Below, piece by piece: positions 1 to 7,558 of a stretch of DNA of 7,818 bases. The notes under the pieces are model-generated. The model made no database searches, was not told where the DNA came from, and was given only the letters and a program-made list of their open reading frames with translations. The position numbers and the translations under genes are program-made. Source of the DNA: an uncultured Bacteroidales bacterium. Lineage in GTDB: Bacteria > Bacteroidota > Bacteroidia > Bacteroidales > UBA932. How positions within the stretch are numbered: the stretch's first letter is position 1; the number at the start of each line of letters is the position of its first letter. Location: assembly GCA_946415795.1 (NCBI GenBank), contig CAMKTW010000075.1:1-7818 (forward strand). The letters run 5' to 3'.

Positions 1-2651
1 CCGTGGGAGAGGGGGAATACCTGACACGGATTAAACAGATTGCCGGCAAGAACAAAAGTTTCTGTTCACTGATAGGAATGGGCTGGTACCGCACCGCGAC
101 ACCCGCCGTTATTGCCCGCAACATTTTTGAGAATCCATCCTGGTACACCTCCTACACCCCTTATCAGGCGGAGATATCGCAGGGGCGGCTTGAGGCTCTG
201 ATGGTATTCCAGACCATGATTGCCTCCATGACCGGTCTGCCGCTGGCCAACTGCTCCATGCTGGACGATGCCACCGCCGCTGCAGAAGCGATGCGCATGA
301 TGTACAACCTGCGCAGCCGGGAGGCTATCGCCGCCGGACGCAACCTGCTCTTTGTGGATGAGAATATATTCCCTAACGTCCTCTCGGTAATCAAGACCCG
401 CGCCGAGGCACTCGGAATCTCTGTGGAGACTGGCGATTTCAACACTTATACCCTTAAGGAGCGCTGTTTCGGGGCCATCCTGCAGTATCCTGCCGCCAAC
501 GGCCAGATGCGCGACTACGCCCCCTTCTGCGAAAAGGCCCACGGACGGGGAATGCTGGTTACTGCGTACTGCGACCTGCTCTCCCTGGCAATGTTCCGTG
601 AACCTGCCGCCTGGGGTGCCGACATTGCCGTGGGCAGCGTCCAGCGTATGGGTTTGCCGATGGGTTTCGGGGGCCCTGCCGCCGGATTCATGGCGACACG
701 CGACGAATTCAAGCGCTCCCTCCCCGGCCGCATCATCGGCGCCTCTAAAGACCGTCTGGGCAACACCGCATACCGCCTTGCCCTGCAGACCCGGGAGCAG
801 CATATCAAGCGCGAACGTGCGACATCCAATATCTGCACAGCATCCGCGCTGATGGCCATAATGACCGGCATGTTTGCCGTATGGCACGGCCCCGACGGCA
901 TCCGGCAGATTGCTGCAAGGACCCATGGCTATGCCCGCCTGTTTGCCCGTGCATTGGAGAAAAACGGCTACCGGCTCGCTTGCCAGGACTTTTTTGACAC
1001 CCTGGAGGTGCACGCCCCTAACGTGGATGCCATCCGCGCCCGTGCCCTTGAGAAGGGCTTCAACTTTTACTACCCCGACGACGAAACTGTACGCATCAGT
1101 TTTGACGAACTCTCCTGCGACGCCGAGATAGCACAGATGTGCGAGATATTCCAGATAAAGACTGTCCCCGTACCGGAAAGGGAGGAGGCGCTGCTGCGTG
1201 AGAGCCCTTACCTGACAGAGACTGTGTTCAACACCTTCCACAGCGAGACAGAGATGATGCGCTACATCAAATCTCTGGAGAGGCGCGACATATCCCTTAC
1301 ACACTCCATGATTCCGCTGGGCAGCTGCACCATGAAACTCAATGCGGCTGTGGAGATGATGCCCCTCTCGTGGCGCGAATTTGCAGACGTTCACCCCTAC
1401 GCCCCCAAAGAGCAGGTAGAGGGGACAATGCAGATTATCGGCGAACTGGAACGCGACCTTACGGTGATTACCGGCCTGGATTCCTGCAGCCTGCAGCCCA
1501 ATAGCGGTGCGGCTGGAGAGTATGCCGGACTCATCACTATCCGCAACTATTTCAAGGCCACGGGGCAGCAGCAGCGCAGCATTATGCTCATTCCCGCCAG
1601 CGCCCACGGCACCAACCCGGCCTCGGCCACTATGGCCGGCTTTGAGCTGGACATAGTAGACTTCGACGACAAGGGCGACACCAGCGTAGAGCAGCTGGAG
1701 GCCAAAGCGGCCGCGGCGGGTGACCGCCTCGCCGGCCTGATGATAACGTACCCCTCCACCAACGGTATTTTTGAGGAGAAGATCCGCAAGATAGTAGAAA
1801 TCATACACCGTTACGGCGGCATGGTCTATATGGACGGAGCCAATATGAACGCCCAGGTGGGGCTCACCTCCCCCGGCTTTATCGGCGCCGACATTTGCCA
1901 TCTTAACCTTCACAAGACCTTCGCGATGCCTCACGGAGGCGGCGGCCCTGGCGTGGGCCCCATCTGCTGCACAAAGGCACTCGCACCGTATCTCCCGGGA
2001 CATCCGGAGGTGCCTGCATGCGGCGGTCGCGGAATAAGCGCCGTGTCGGCCGCCCCCTACGGCAGTCCGCTCCTGCTGGTCATTACCCACGCATACATCA
2101 AACTGATGGGGGCAGAAGGTCTTCGCCGCGCATCGCAGATGGCCATCCTGAGCGCAAACTACCTCTCGGCAGTCCTGCAGCCGCAGTACAGCACCTTATA
2201 TCACGGTGCGCGCGGCCGCGTAGCCCACGAATGCATAATTGACCTGCGCCACTTCAAGGCAGAATACGGAGTGGATGCCACCGACGTGGCCAAGCGCCTG
2301 ATGGATTTCGGGTTCCACGCCCCCACCCTCAGCTTCCCGGTACACGAGACTCTGATGATAGAGCCCACCGAGAGTGAACCTCTCTCTGAGCTGGACCGCT
2401 TTGCAGAGGCTATGAAATGCATCTTCGCAGAGTGCGAGGCCATCAAGGCCGGCAAGCTGGACGCAGCCGACAACCCGGTGAAAATGGCGCCGCACACAGC
2501 TGTGGAGTGCTGCAGCGACTCCTGGAGCCACCCTTATGGCAGGGAAGTTGCAGCGTTCCCACTGGAATGGATTAAAGCCAATAAATTCTGGCCCGCCTCT
2601 GCCCGTGTGGACAACGGCTACGGCGACCGCAACCTGATAGCCACCCTATAG
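1..2651 (+). CDS. gcvP: Glycine dehydrogenase (decarboxylating), P-protein of the glycine cleavage system, 5'-truncated by window edge
   Basis: The P-protein uses pyridoxal phosphate (PLP) to decarboxylate glycine and passes the aminomethyl group to the lipoyl arm of GcvH; it acts in the cytoplasm with GcvT, GcvH and Lpd. The visible 882 codons match the fused, full-length form (N- and C-terminal halves in one chain, usually about 950 residues), so roughly 70 N-terminal residues lie outside the window. The GTG at base 3 is just an internal valine codon. Numbering from that codon, the N-terminal half has the family stretch WYTSYTPYQAEISQGRLEA near residue 47. The C-terminal half carries GSCTMKLNA (440-448), SAHGTNPASATMAG (from 533), the PLP-lysine motif LNLHKTFAMPHGGGG with Lys638, and the Gly-rich GGRGISAVSAAPYGS near 674. 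The C-terminus (VDNGYGDRNLIATL) is intact and no frameshift is seen. No gcvT or gcvH is in view. The lgt start follows the stop by 3 bases. Identification is very secure. Confidence 0.97.
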   Translation, partial: VGEGEYLTRIKQIAGKNKSFCSLIGMGWYRTATPAVIARNIFENPSWYTSYTPYQAEISQGRLEALMVFQTMIASMTGLPLANCSMLDDATAAAEAMRMMYNLRSREAIAAGRNLLFVDENIFPNVLSVIKTRAEALGISVETGDFNTYTLKERCFGAILQYPAANGQMRDYAPFCEKAHGRGMLVTAYCDLLSLAMFREPAAWGADIAVGSVQRMGLPMGFGGPAAGFMATRDEFKRSLPGRIIGASKDRLGNTAYRLALQTREQHIKRERATSNICTASALMAIMTGMFAVWHGPDGIRQIAARTHGYARLFARALEKNGYRLACQDFFDTLEVHAPNVDAIRARALEKGFNFYYPDDETVRISFDELSCDAEIAQMCEIFQIKTVPVPEREEALLRESPYLTETVFNTFHSETEMMRYIKSLERRDISLTHSMIPLGSCTMKLNAAVEMMPLSWREFADVHPYAPKEQVEGTMQIIGELERDLTVITGLDSCSLQPNSGAAGEYAGLITIRNYFKATGQQQRSIMLIPASAHGTNPASATMAGFELDIVDFDDKGDTSVEQLEAKAAAAGDRLAGLMITYPSTNGIFEEKIRKIVEIIHRYGGMVYMDGANMNAQVGLTSPGFIGADICHLNLHKTFAMPHGGGGPGVGPICCTKALAPYLPGHPEVPACGGRGISAVSAAPYGSPLLLVITHAYIKLMGAEGLRRASQMAILSANYLSAVLQPQYSTLYHGARGRVAHECIIDLRHFKAEYGVDATDVAKRLMDFGFHAPTLSFPVHETLMIEPTESEPLSELDRFAEAMKCIFAECEAIKAGKLDAADNPVKMAPHTAVECCSDSWSHPYGREVAAFPLEWIKANKFWPASARVDNGYGDRNLIATL

Positions 2652-2654
2652 CTT

Positions 2655-3587
2655 ATGTTCAACCTGTTATACGTAACATGGGACGTCAACCCCGTCCTGT
2701 TGCAGATAGGCCCCCTGGCCATACGATACTATTCTTTGCTGTTCATAGCGGGCTTCCCCTTAGGATACTGGCTCTTCACCAAGTTCTACAGCCGGGAAGG
2801 GAAGAATACCGACCTGCTTGAGCCGCTGCTGTACTCCTTGCTGATAGGCACCATAGTTGGCGCCCGTCTGGGGCACTGCCTGTTCTACGAGCCGGAATAC
2901 TACTTCCAACACCCCGCCGAGATAATCAAGGTGTGGCACGGAGGCCTTGCCAGCCATGGCGGCGCCATCGGTGTACTGCTGGCTATCTTCTGGTATGCAG
3001 GCCGCTACGGCAAGAAGAATAACTTCGATACCATGTGGCTGCTGGACCGCCTGGCCATAGCCATCTGTTTCGCAGGATGCAGCATCCGCCTGGGCAACCT
3101 GTTCAACTCGGAGATATTCGGCGCATCAACCACCCTCCCCTGGGGCTTCAAGTTTATCCGCTCCGCACAATGGATTGCAGAATACGGCCCAGCGGTTTAT
3201 CCTCCTGACGGCGCAGCCTGCCACCCCACCCAGATTTACGAGGCGCTCAGCTATCTGCTGCTGGGTCTCTGTCTCCTTTGGGCATACTGGAAAAAGGGGG
3301 AGAAAGTCTATAAAGGCTCTTTGTTCGGCATATTCCTGATAGTCTTGTTCGGAATGCGTTTCCTGATAGAGTTCATCAAAAACGACCAGGTTGATTTTGA
3401 GAGTGGGATGCTTTTGAATATGGGACAGTTGCTTAGCATACCGTTTGTTCTGGCGGGGCTCCTGATACTTGTATTGAGCTTTATTAAGAAACGCCCGATG
3501 CTGATGATTACCCCCAAAGAGGAACCCAGGGAGAAAGGTCCCCGCATGTCACACGCAAAACGTATGGCAGCTGGAATGAAACAGTAG
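2655..3587 (+). CDS. lgt: Prolipoprotein diacylglyceryl transferase
   Basis: Lgt is the inner-membrane enzyme that moves a diacylglyceryl group from phosphatidylglycerol to the lipobox cysteine of prolipoproteins, the first step of lipoprotein maturation. The 310-residue product has several hydrophobic membrane segments (about 14-41, 55-77, 97-115, 127-143, 195-211, 221-240, 257-277). All family motifs are present in order: GARLGHCLFYEP (69-80), HGGLASHGG (96-104, holding the family's essential histidine), RLGNLFNSEIFG (145-156, the Lgt signature with its Arg, Asn and Glu), HPTQIYEAL (190-198) and RFLIEFIKNDQ (235-245, a second conserved Arg and Glu). A basic C-terminal tail of about 30 residues should be cytoplasmic. 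The start is the first ATG after the gcvP stop, 3 bases away, and the N-terminus fits the usual short periplasmic lead-in. It probably shares a transcript with gcvP and the downstream methyltransferase. The Bacteroidota-style regulator further along carries a lipobox-like signal and could be a substrate. Confidence 0.97.
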   Translation: MFNLLYVTWDVNPVLLQIGPLAIRYYSLLFIAGFPLGYWLFTKFYSREGKNTDLLEPLLYSLLIGTIVGARLGHCLFYEPEYYFQHPAEIIKVWHGGLASHGGAIGVLLAIFWYAGRYGKKNNFDTMWLLDRLAIAICFAGCSIRLGNLFNSEIFGASTTLPWGFKFIRSAQWIAEYGPAVYPPDGAACHPTQIYEALSYLLLGLCLLWAYWKKGEKVYKGSLFGIFLIVLFGMRFLIEFIKNDQVDFESGMLLNMGQLLSIPFVLAGLLILVLSFIKKRPMLMITPKEEPREKGPRMSHAKRMAAGMKQ

Positions 3588-3593
3588 AAGCCT

Positions 3594-4502
3594 ATGCAAA
3601 TCGAGAGCCCTACACCCGCCTGGAAGGATTATGAATTGATAGACTGCGGCGACTTCTGCAAGCTGGAGCGGTTTGGCAAGTACATCACTATCCGCCCGGA
3701 ACCCAAGGCGCTCTGGAAAAAAAGCATGTCCGACGACGAGTGGAACCGGCTTGCCCACACCCGGTTTATCCCAGGCGGTGGTTTTTCCACCGCAGGGCAG
3801 CAGGACAGCGGCTCCTGGAAAACCCTCAAACGGATGGAAGAGCAGTGGCCGGTAACATATCAGCCGCTGGGGCTCACGCTCCGGATGGGCATGACCTCCT
3901 TCAAACACGTAGGGGTTTTCCCCGAACAGGCCCCCAACTGGGAGTTCATCTACAAGAATACCCGGCAACTGGTAGAAAACTCCGGCGGCAAGCCGGTAAA
4001 AGTTTTGAATTTATTCGCCTATACCGGTGGCGCTTCTCTGGCAGCCCGCAAGGCCGGGGCAGATGTCACTCACCTGGACTCCGTGAAGCAGGTTGTCACC
4101 TGGGCCCGGCAGAATATGGAACTCAGCCATCTGGACGCCATCCGCTGGGTAGTGGAAGACGCCCTCAAGTTTGTCCGTCGCGAGGCCCGTCGCGGCAATA
4201 AATACCAGGGAATAATGCTGGACCCTCCCGCCTACGGCCACGGCCCCGACGGCGAGAAGTGGAAACTGGACGATTGCCTCTATGAGATGCTCTGCCTGGT
4301 GGGGGAGATCCTTGCCCCCAGGGACAGCTTCCTTATACTGAACCTTTACGCCAACGGCTACTCCTCCCTTCTGTCGGAGACGGCCGTGCGCAGCGCCGTC
4401 AAACCTGACGATAAAGCGGATGTGGAAAGCGGCGAACTTGTTTTGACTGACCGTTTTGGCAAGATACTGCCTCTTAGCGTCTTCACCCGGGTGAGATTGT
4501 AG
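3594..4502 (+). CDS. Class I SAM-dependent methyltransferase, RlmI/COG1092-related, no N-terminal PUA domain
   Basis: The 302-residue protein has a Rossmann-type methyltransferase core. Motif I is VLNLFAYTGGA (137-147); the acidic residue that usually binds the SAM ribose is Asp162 in HLDSVK; Asp189 in VEDAL fits the adenine-side acid; DPPAYG (210-215) is the catalytic-loop motif IV. The N-terminal part (about 10-118), with YELIDCGDFCKLERFGKYI and SFKHVGVFPEQAPNWEF, resembles the stand-alone methyltransferases related to the 23S rRNA enzymes RlmI and RlmK, but the RNA-binding PUA domain of RlmI is absent. The strand where RlmI has a Cys-containing SCS motif reads LILNLYANGYSS (247-258), with no cysteine, which argues against 5-methylcytosine chemistry. 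The likely substrate is rRNA or another RNA, but this is inference. The ATG lies 6 bases after the lgt stop, suggesting translational coupling; the last codon overlaps the upstream element of the pgk promoter. Fold is certain, target unknown. Confidence 0.88.
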   Translation: MQIESPTPAWKDYELIDCGDFCKLERFGKYITIRPEPKALWKKSMSDDEWNRLAHTRFIPGGGFSTAGQQDSGSWKTLKRMEEQWPVTYQPLGLTLRMGMTSFKHVGVFPEQAPNWEFIYKNTRQLVENSGGKPVKVLNLFAYTGGASLAARKAGADVTHLDSVKQVVTWARQNMELSHLDAIRWVVEDALKFVRREARRGNKYQGIMLDPPAYGHGPDGEKWKLDDCLYEMLCLVGEILAPRDSFLILNLYANGYSSLLSETAVRSAVKPDDKADVESGELVLTDRFGKILPLSVFTRVRL

Positions 4503-4529
4503 GATAAACAGAAATATTTATTACTTTTG
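4497..4529 (+). promoter_or_regulatory. Probable Bacteroidota-type promoter for pgk
   Basis: TACTTTTG at 4522-4529 is an exact match to the Bacteroidota -7 box TAnnTTTG. A TTG at 4497-4499, inside the last codons of the methyltransferase gene, could be the -33 element; the 22-base spacing is slightly long. The segment between is AT-rich. Transcription would start near 4534-4537, giving a 5' leader of about 35 bases before the pgk ATG. This supports independent, probably strong expression of pgk. The boxes are seen directly; the start site is inferred. Confidence 0.7.
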
Positions 4530-4571
4530 CGGTCCATCCCATTTGGTCAGAAATTATTAACCAAACATATC

Positions 4572-5822
4572 ATGCAAAACATTTCAAACTACGATTTCTC
4601 CGGCAAAAGAGCCATCGTGAGAGTTGACTTCAATGTTCCTTTGAACGAAAAATTCGAAATCACTGACGACACCCGCATCCGTGCGGCTATCCCTACCCTC
4701 AAGAAGGTTCTTGAGAAGGGTGGCTCCCTGATTATCATGTCCCATCTGGGCCGTCCCAAGGGTGTTGAAGCCAAGTTTTCCCTCAAGCACATTATCTCTG
4801 CCGTAGAGGCAAAGCTCGGCGCCAAAATCCAGTTTGCAGATGATTGTATGAAGGCCGATGCACAGGCCGCAGCCCTCAAGCCGGGCGACGTGCTGCTGCT
4901 CGAAAACCTCCGCTTCTATGCAGAGGAAGAGGGTAAGCCCAGAGGTCTCGCTGCAGACGCTTCTGATGAAGAGAAGAAGGCTGCAAAAGCCGCCGTCAAG
5001 GCCAGCCAGAAAGAGTTTGTGAAGAAGCTCGCTTCTTACGCAGACTGCTACATCAACGATGCATTCGGCACCGCACACCGCGCACACGCTTCCACAGCCC
5101 TCATCGCAGAGTACTTCCCCAACGACAAGATGTTCGGTTATGTGATGGAAGGTGAAATCAAGGCCATCAACACCGTTCTGGAGTCTCCCCAGCGCCCGCT
5201 CACAGCAATCATCGGCGGCAGCAAGGTATCTTCCAAGATCGGCATCATCTCCCACCTGCTTGACCTGGTAGACAACCTGGTTATCGGCGGCGGTATGGTT
5301 TACACCTTCAAGAAGGCTCTCGGCGGCAAGGTCGGCAAATCTCTCTGTGAAGATGACCAGCAGGACGTAGCACTCAACGTGCTCTCCGAGGCAAAGAAGA
5401 AAGGTGTAAAGGTTTACCTCTCCGACACTGTAGTGGCAGCCGACGATTTCAGCAACGACGCCAATACCATTATATGCCCCTCCGACAATATTCCCGATGA
5501 TTACGAGGGCGTGGATGCGGCTCCTGAGGCAGTTGAAAAGTTCCGCGAAGTGATTCTCGCCTCCAAGACCGTCCTCTGGAACGGTCCTGTGGGCGTGTTT
5601 GAGATGCCCAACTTTGCAAAGGGCACCAACGCAATAGCCCAGGCCCTGAAAGAGGCTACCGACAAAGGCGCCTTCACACTGGTAGGCGGCGGTGACAGCG
5701 TTGCGGCAGTCACCCAGATGGGTTACGCCGACAAGGTCAGCTACGTATCCACCGGCGGCGGCGCAATGCTCGAGTACCTCGAGGGCAAAGTCCTCCCCGG
5801 CATCGCAGCCATCCAGGGCTAA
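4572..5822 (+). CDS. pgk: Phosphoglycerate kinase
   Basis: Pgk transfers the phosphate of 1,3-bisphosphoglycerate to ADP, the first ATP-yielding step of lower glycolysis, and runs in reverse in gluconeogenesis; it is cytoplasmic. The 416-residue product shows the signature VRVDFNVPL (16-24), DDTRI with substrate-binding Arg36, SHLGRP (57-62), ENLRF (111-115), [12 protein letters not shown] (163-174), [10 protein letters not shown] (215-224), [10 protein letters not shown] (335-344), GGGDS (372-376) and [13 protein letters not shown] (393-405). A charged Lys/Ala/Glu-rich insertion at about 117-148 makes it longer than the common 390-400-residue form and resembles Bacteroidales Pgk. I chose the ATG at 4572 because [20 protein letters not shown] aligns with family N-termini. 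A longer frame from a TTG at 4527 would start inside the promoter box and upstream of the expected transcript start. Its codon use is richer in AAG, CTC and TCC than in neighbouring genes, which fits high expression. It has its own promoter and a downstream terminator. Confidence 0.97.
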   Translation: MQNISNYDFSGKRAIVRVDFNVPLNEKFEITDDTRIRAAIPTLKKVLEKGGSLIIMSHLGRPKGVEAKFSLKHIISAVEAKLGAKIQFADDCMKADAQAAALKPGDVLLLENLRFYAEEEGKPRGLAADASDEEKKAAKAAVKASQKEFVKKLASYADCYINDAFGTAHRAHASTALIAEYFPNDKMFGYVMEGEIKAINTVLESPQRPLTAIIGGSKVSSKIGIISHLLDLVDNLVIGGGMVYTFKKALGGKVGKSLCEDDQQDVALNVLSEAKKKGVKVYLSDTVVAADDFSNDANTIICPSDNIPDDYEGVDAAPEAVEKFREVILASKTVLWNGPVGVFEMPNFAKGTNAIAQALKEATDKGAFTLVGGGDSVAAVTQMGYADKVSYVSTGGGAMLEYLEGKVLPGIAAIQG

Positions 5823-5836
5823 GCCAGTAAGATTAA

Positions 5837-7492
5837 CTATTTATCAGAAAAACCCTCGGTGTGTGATTTCTTCCAATCACCGGGGGTTTTTCCGGTGTGT
5901 GCCTTGAAGGTACGATAGAACGATTTTTCATTCGCGAAGCCCGACTCAGCCGCCACATCGGGCAGAGGTTTGTCCGGATAGTCGCACAAAAGCTTCTGCG
6001 CGTAGCGGACACGGAATGTTGCCACATAATCGGGGAAAGACAACCCGGTTTCAGAATTGACGCATGCGGAAATATAGGTCGTGTTGGTGTTCAGCTCCCT
6101 TGCGACATCGGCCAGGCGGAGGTTTGGCCGCTTGAAAAGCTGCCGGTCGCGCATCAATGATTCTATCCGCTGCGCCATTGTCATCCGCTCCGTTGTCGGC
6201 GGCTCTTCCACTACCTTGAGCCGCCTGCGCCAGATAGTAACAAACGCCGCACATGCACCAATTATAATGATTCCCGCCAGAGTTGGCAGGAGAGCGCTGC
6301 GGCGGGGGACAGGATTGACAGAGAATATATACGTTGCCGCGTGCGGCTCATAGTTTGAGTCGCTTATCCCGCCTGCTATCACCATACGTCCGTCTGGCAG
6401 CAAACGGCTTGTCGGGAACTGCCCGACATCTTCCAAGGGCTCAGTGAAATACATTGCAAGCGGCGCCGGAGTCCCGCCAAGGGCTGCTTCATAGTCCACG
6501 GAAACAAGGTAAACCCTCTTGGCGACATCTATCCCCAGCAGCCATGCAGTTTGGGTTTGCCGGTCTGCCTGCAGGTATCCATAATAACCAATCCTACCCC
6601 AGGGGCCTTCGGAGGGAATCGGAACTGAAGTTTCCAGCATAGAGAACGTCTCCCCACTCACCTTTAGTATTGCAGAGTGCTGGTCAAGGCTGTCCTTTGC
6701 GTGCAGCAGATAGATAAAATGGCCGGTGGACATATCGCCGATGAACCCCTCATCGGCAACTGGGCCGTAGTTGATAGTAGTATACGGCTGCCAATGCTTC
6801 AGTAGCGGGACCTTTATTGAATCCCCATCCCATCTCCTTACTATGCTGCAGTCTCTCAGCAGACACCTGCCGTCGCGGCTGCCGAAAATCAGGGCATTGT
6901 CCACATCGCAGCGAAGCACATACGGATATGAGAGTGTGTCTGCCAATGGCCGCGATAGCCGGTCGTAATCGTCAAATACATATCGTTCCGTTGCATCTGC
7001 CGCAAACCAATTTCCGCTGATGATAAGTTTGCCTCCAGAAAGCTCCGCCGCAGAAGCGTGCGCACGCTTGAAATCCATAATGGGCTCCGGGGAGAAACTG
7101 CCAGTTGCGGGGTCGTAACTCTCCACGCCCCATGTCTGCCCTATCCCAAAACTCTCTGCATACCCCCCGCCAATAACAATTCGGCCATCCTTCATAGTAA
7201 GCGCGAAGGGGGTGTCGTGTGGATAGAGCATCGGAACGGTAGTCCAGGCACCTGCGCTCCAGACAAAGGCCTCTTGTACCGGGACAAATCCGGTGGTGTG
7301 CCCGCCTGCCGCCATGAAACCATCGCCCAGCGGCAACACCACGTGCCCTACCAGCGGCTTGGGCAAATCAGGCAGCCGCTCCACCGCCAGTGGCTGGTAG
7401 CGTATGCCGTCATGCTCCACCACCTGCACCTCACTCCTGCCGGCGCAGGCTGCGGCCAGCAGGCATATCATAGGGATTAGCCAGGTCTTCAT
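5837..7492 (-). CDS. Membrane-spanning AraC-family regulator with an extracytoplasmic kelch-type beta-propeller and lipoprotein-like signal
   Basis: This 551-residue protein appears to be a one-component transmembrane regulator. Residues 1-16 (MKTWLIPMICLLAAAC) form a signal sequence ending in a lipobox-like Cys16. Residues about 25-392 look like a kelch/galactose-oxidase-type propeller: repeat-like units with DGRIVIGGG (102-110), GGKLIISGN (153-161) and DGRMVIAGG (367-375), each followed by aromatic positions and a strand ending; I count about seven possible blades, the middle ones degenerate. One membrane helix follows (about 401-421) with WRRR on its cytoplasmic side, then a linker and an AraC-type domain with two helix-turn-helix units (about 458-479 and 508-531) ending in GKTPGDWKK. 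The likely role is sensing a periplasmic ligand or partner and controlling transcription directly from the membrane; the ligand is unknown. The ATG is the first start after an in-frame TAA at 7511-7513. It converges on pgk with 14 bases between stops. The domain order is clear; function is inferred. Confidence 0.88.
   Translation of the reverse strand: MKTWLIPMICLLAAACAGRSEVQVVEHDGIRYQPLAVERLPDLPKPLVGHVVLPLGDGFMAAGGHTTGFVPVQEAFVWSAGAWTTVPMLYPHDTPFALTMKDGRIVIGGGYAESFGIGQTWGVESYDPATGSFSPEPIMDFKRAHASAAELSGGKLIISGNWFAADATERYVFDDYDRLSRPLADTLSYPYVLRCDVDNALIFGSRDGRCLLRDCSIVRRWDGDSIKVPLLKHWQPYTTINYGPVADEGFIGDMSTGHFIYLLHAKDSLDQHSAILKVSGETFSMLETSVPIPSEGPWGRIGYYGYLQADRQTQTAWLLGIDVAKRVYLVSVDYEAALGGTPAPLAMYFTEPLEDVGQFPTSRLLPDGRMVIAGGISDSNYEPHAATYIFSVNPVPRRSALLPTLAGIIIIGACAAFVTIWRRRLKVVEEPPTTERMTMAQRIESLMRDRQLFKRPNLRLADVARELNTNTTYISACVNSETGLSFPDYVATFRVRYAQKLLCDYPDKPLPDVAAESGFANEKSFYRTFKAHTGKTPGDWKKSHTEGFSDK
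5848..5891 (+). terminator. Intrinsic terminator after pgk, potentially bidirectional, overlapping the 3' end of the convergent regulator gene
   Basis: A run of A (5848-5852) is followed by CCCTCG, and CGGGGG (5881-5886) is followed by TTTTT (5887-5891). These arms pair with one T-G wobble. An inner stem GTGATT/AATCAC closes on a TCTTCC loop, with a 4-base bulge on the left arm; an alternative fold pairs CCCTCGGTG directly with CACCGGGGG. A GC-rich stem with a T tract 25 bases after the pgk stop is a standard intrinsic terminator. The A and T tracts flank it symmetrically, so it could also act on the - strand. It lies within codons 534-549 of the regulator. Confidence 0.82.
7443..7492 (-). 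other. Signal sequence with lipobox-like cysteine of the kelch-AraC regulator
   Basis: Codons 1-16 encode Lys2, a hydrophobic core (LIPMICLLAAA) and Cys16 followed by AGRSE. Ala at -3 instead of Leu or Val makes this an imperfect lipobox, though Bacteroidota lipoboxes are often loose. It could be a diacylglyceryl attachment site for Lgt, or the segment could act as an uncleaved signal anchor. Confidence 0.55.
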
Positions 7493-7513
7493 AGGGAGTA
7501 AAGTTAAGGATTA

Positions 7514-7521
7514 CAAATGAA
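7514..7521 (-). promoter_or_regulatory. Weak candidate -7 promoter box for the kelch-AraC regulator
   Basis: Read on the - strand this is TTCATTTG, one mismatch from TAnnTTTG, in an AT-rich stretch 21 bases before the regulator ATG. No convincing -33 TTG is seen at the usual distance. The gene could instead be transcribed from further upstream, since no terminator is visible in the 66 bases separating it from the preceding gene. Confidence 0.3.
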
Positions 7522-7558
7522 TATTTTATCCATCTATCCGCTCTGGCTGGTCTGATTA

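Noticed and set aside
3..5. GTG as a possible start codon of gcvP
   Set aside because: About 70 conserved N-terminal residues of the family are missing before it, and the frame is simply cut by the window edge.
66..2090. A 674-codon open frame on the - strand, antisense to gcvP
   Set aside because: It lies wholly opposite a clearly conserved gene. Its product is rich in Gly, Val, His and Ala with no recognisable motifs. Long antisense frames are expected in GC-rich coding DNA.
3549..3968. 139-codon - strand open frame opposite the lgt/methyltransferase junction
   Set aside because: It is antisense to two supported genes, and no motif or regulatory signal supports it.
4527..4571. TTG-initiated 15-codon extension of pgk
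   Set aside because: The TTG is part of the promoter -7 box, upstream of the expected transcript start, and the extension does not resemble Pgk N-termini.
4584..5255. A 223-codon open frame on the - strand, antisense to pgk
   Set aside because: It mirrors the strongly biased codon use of pgk, has no recognisable domain and no plausible promoter, and is best explained as a shadow.
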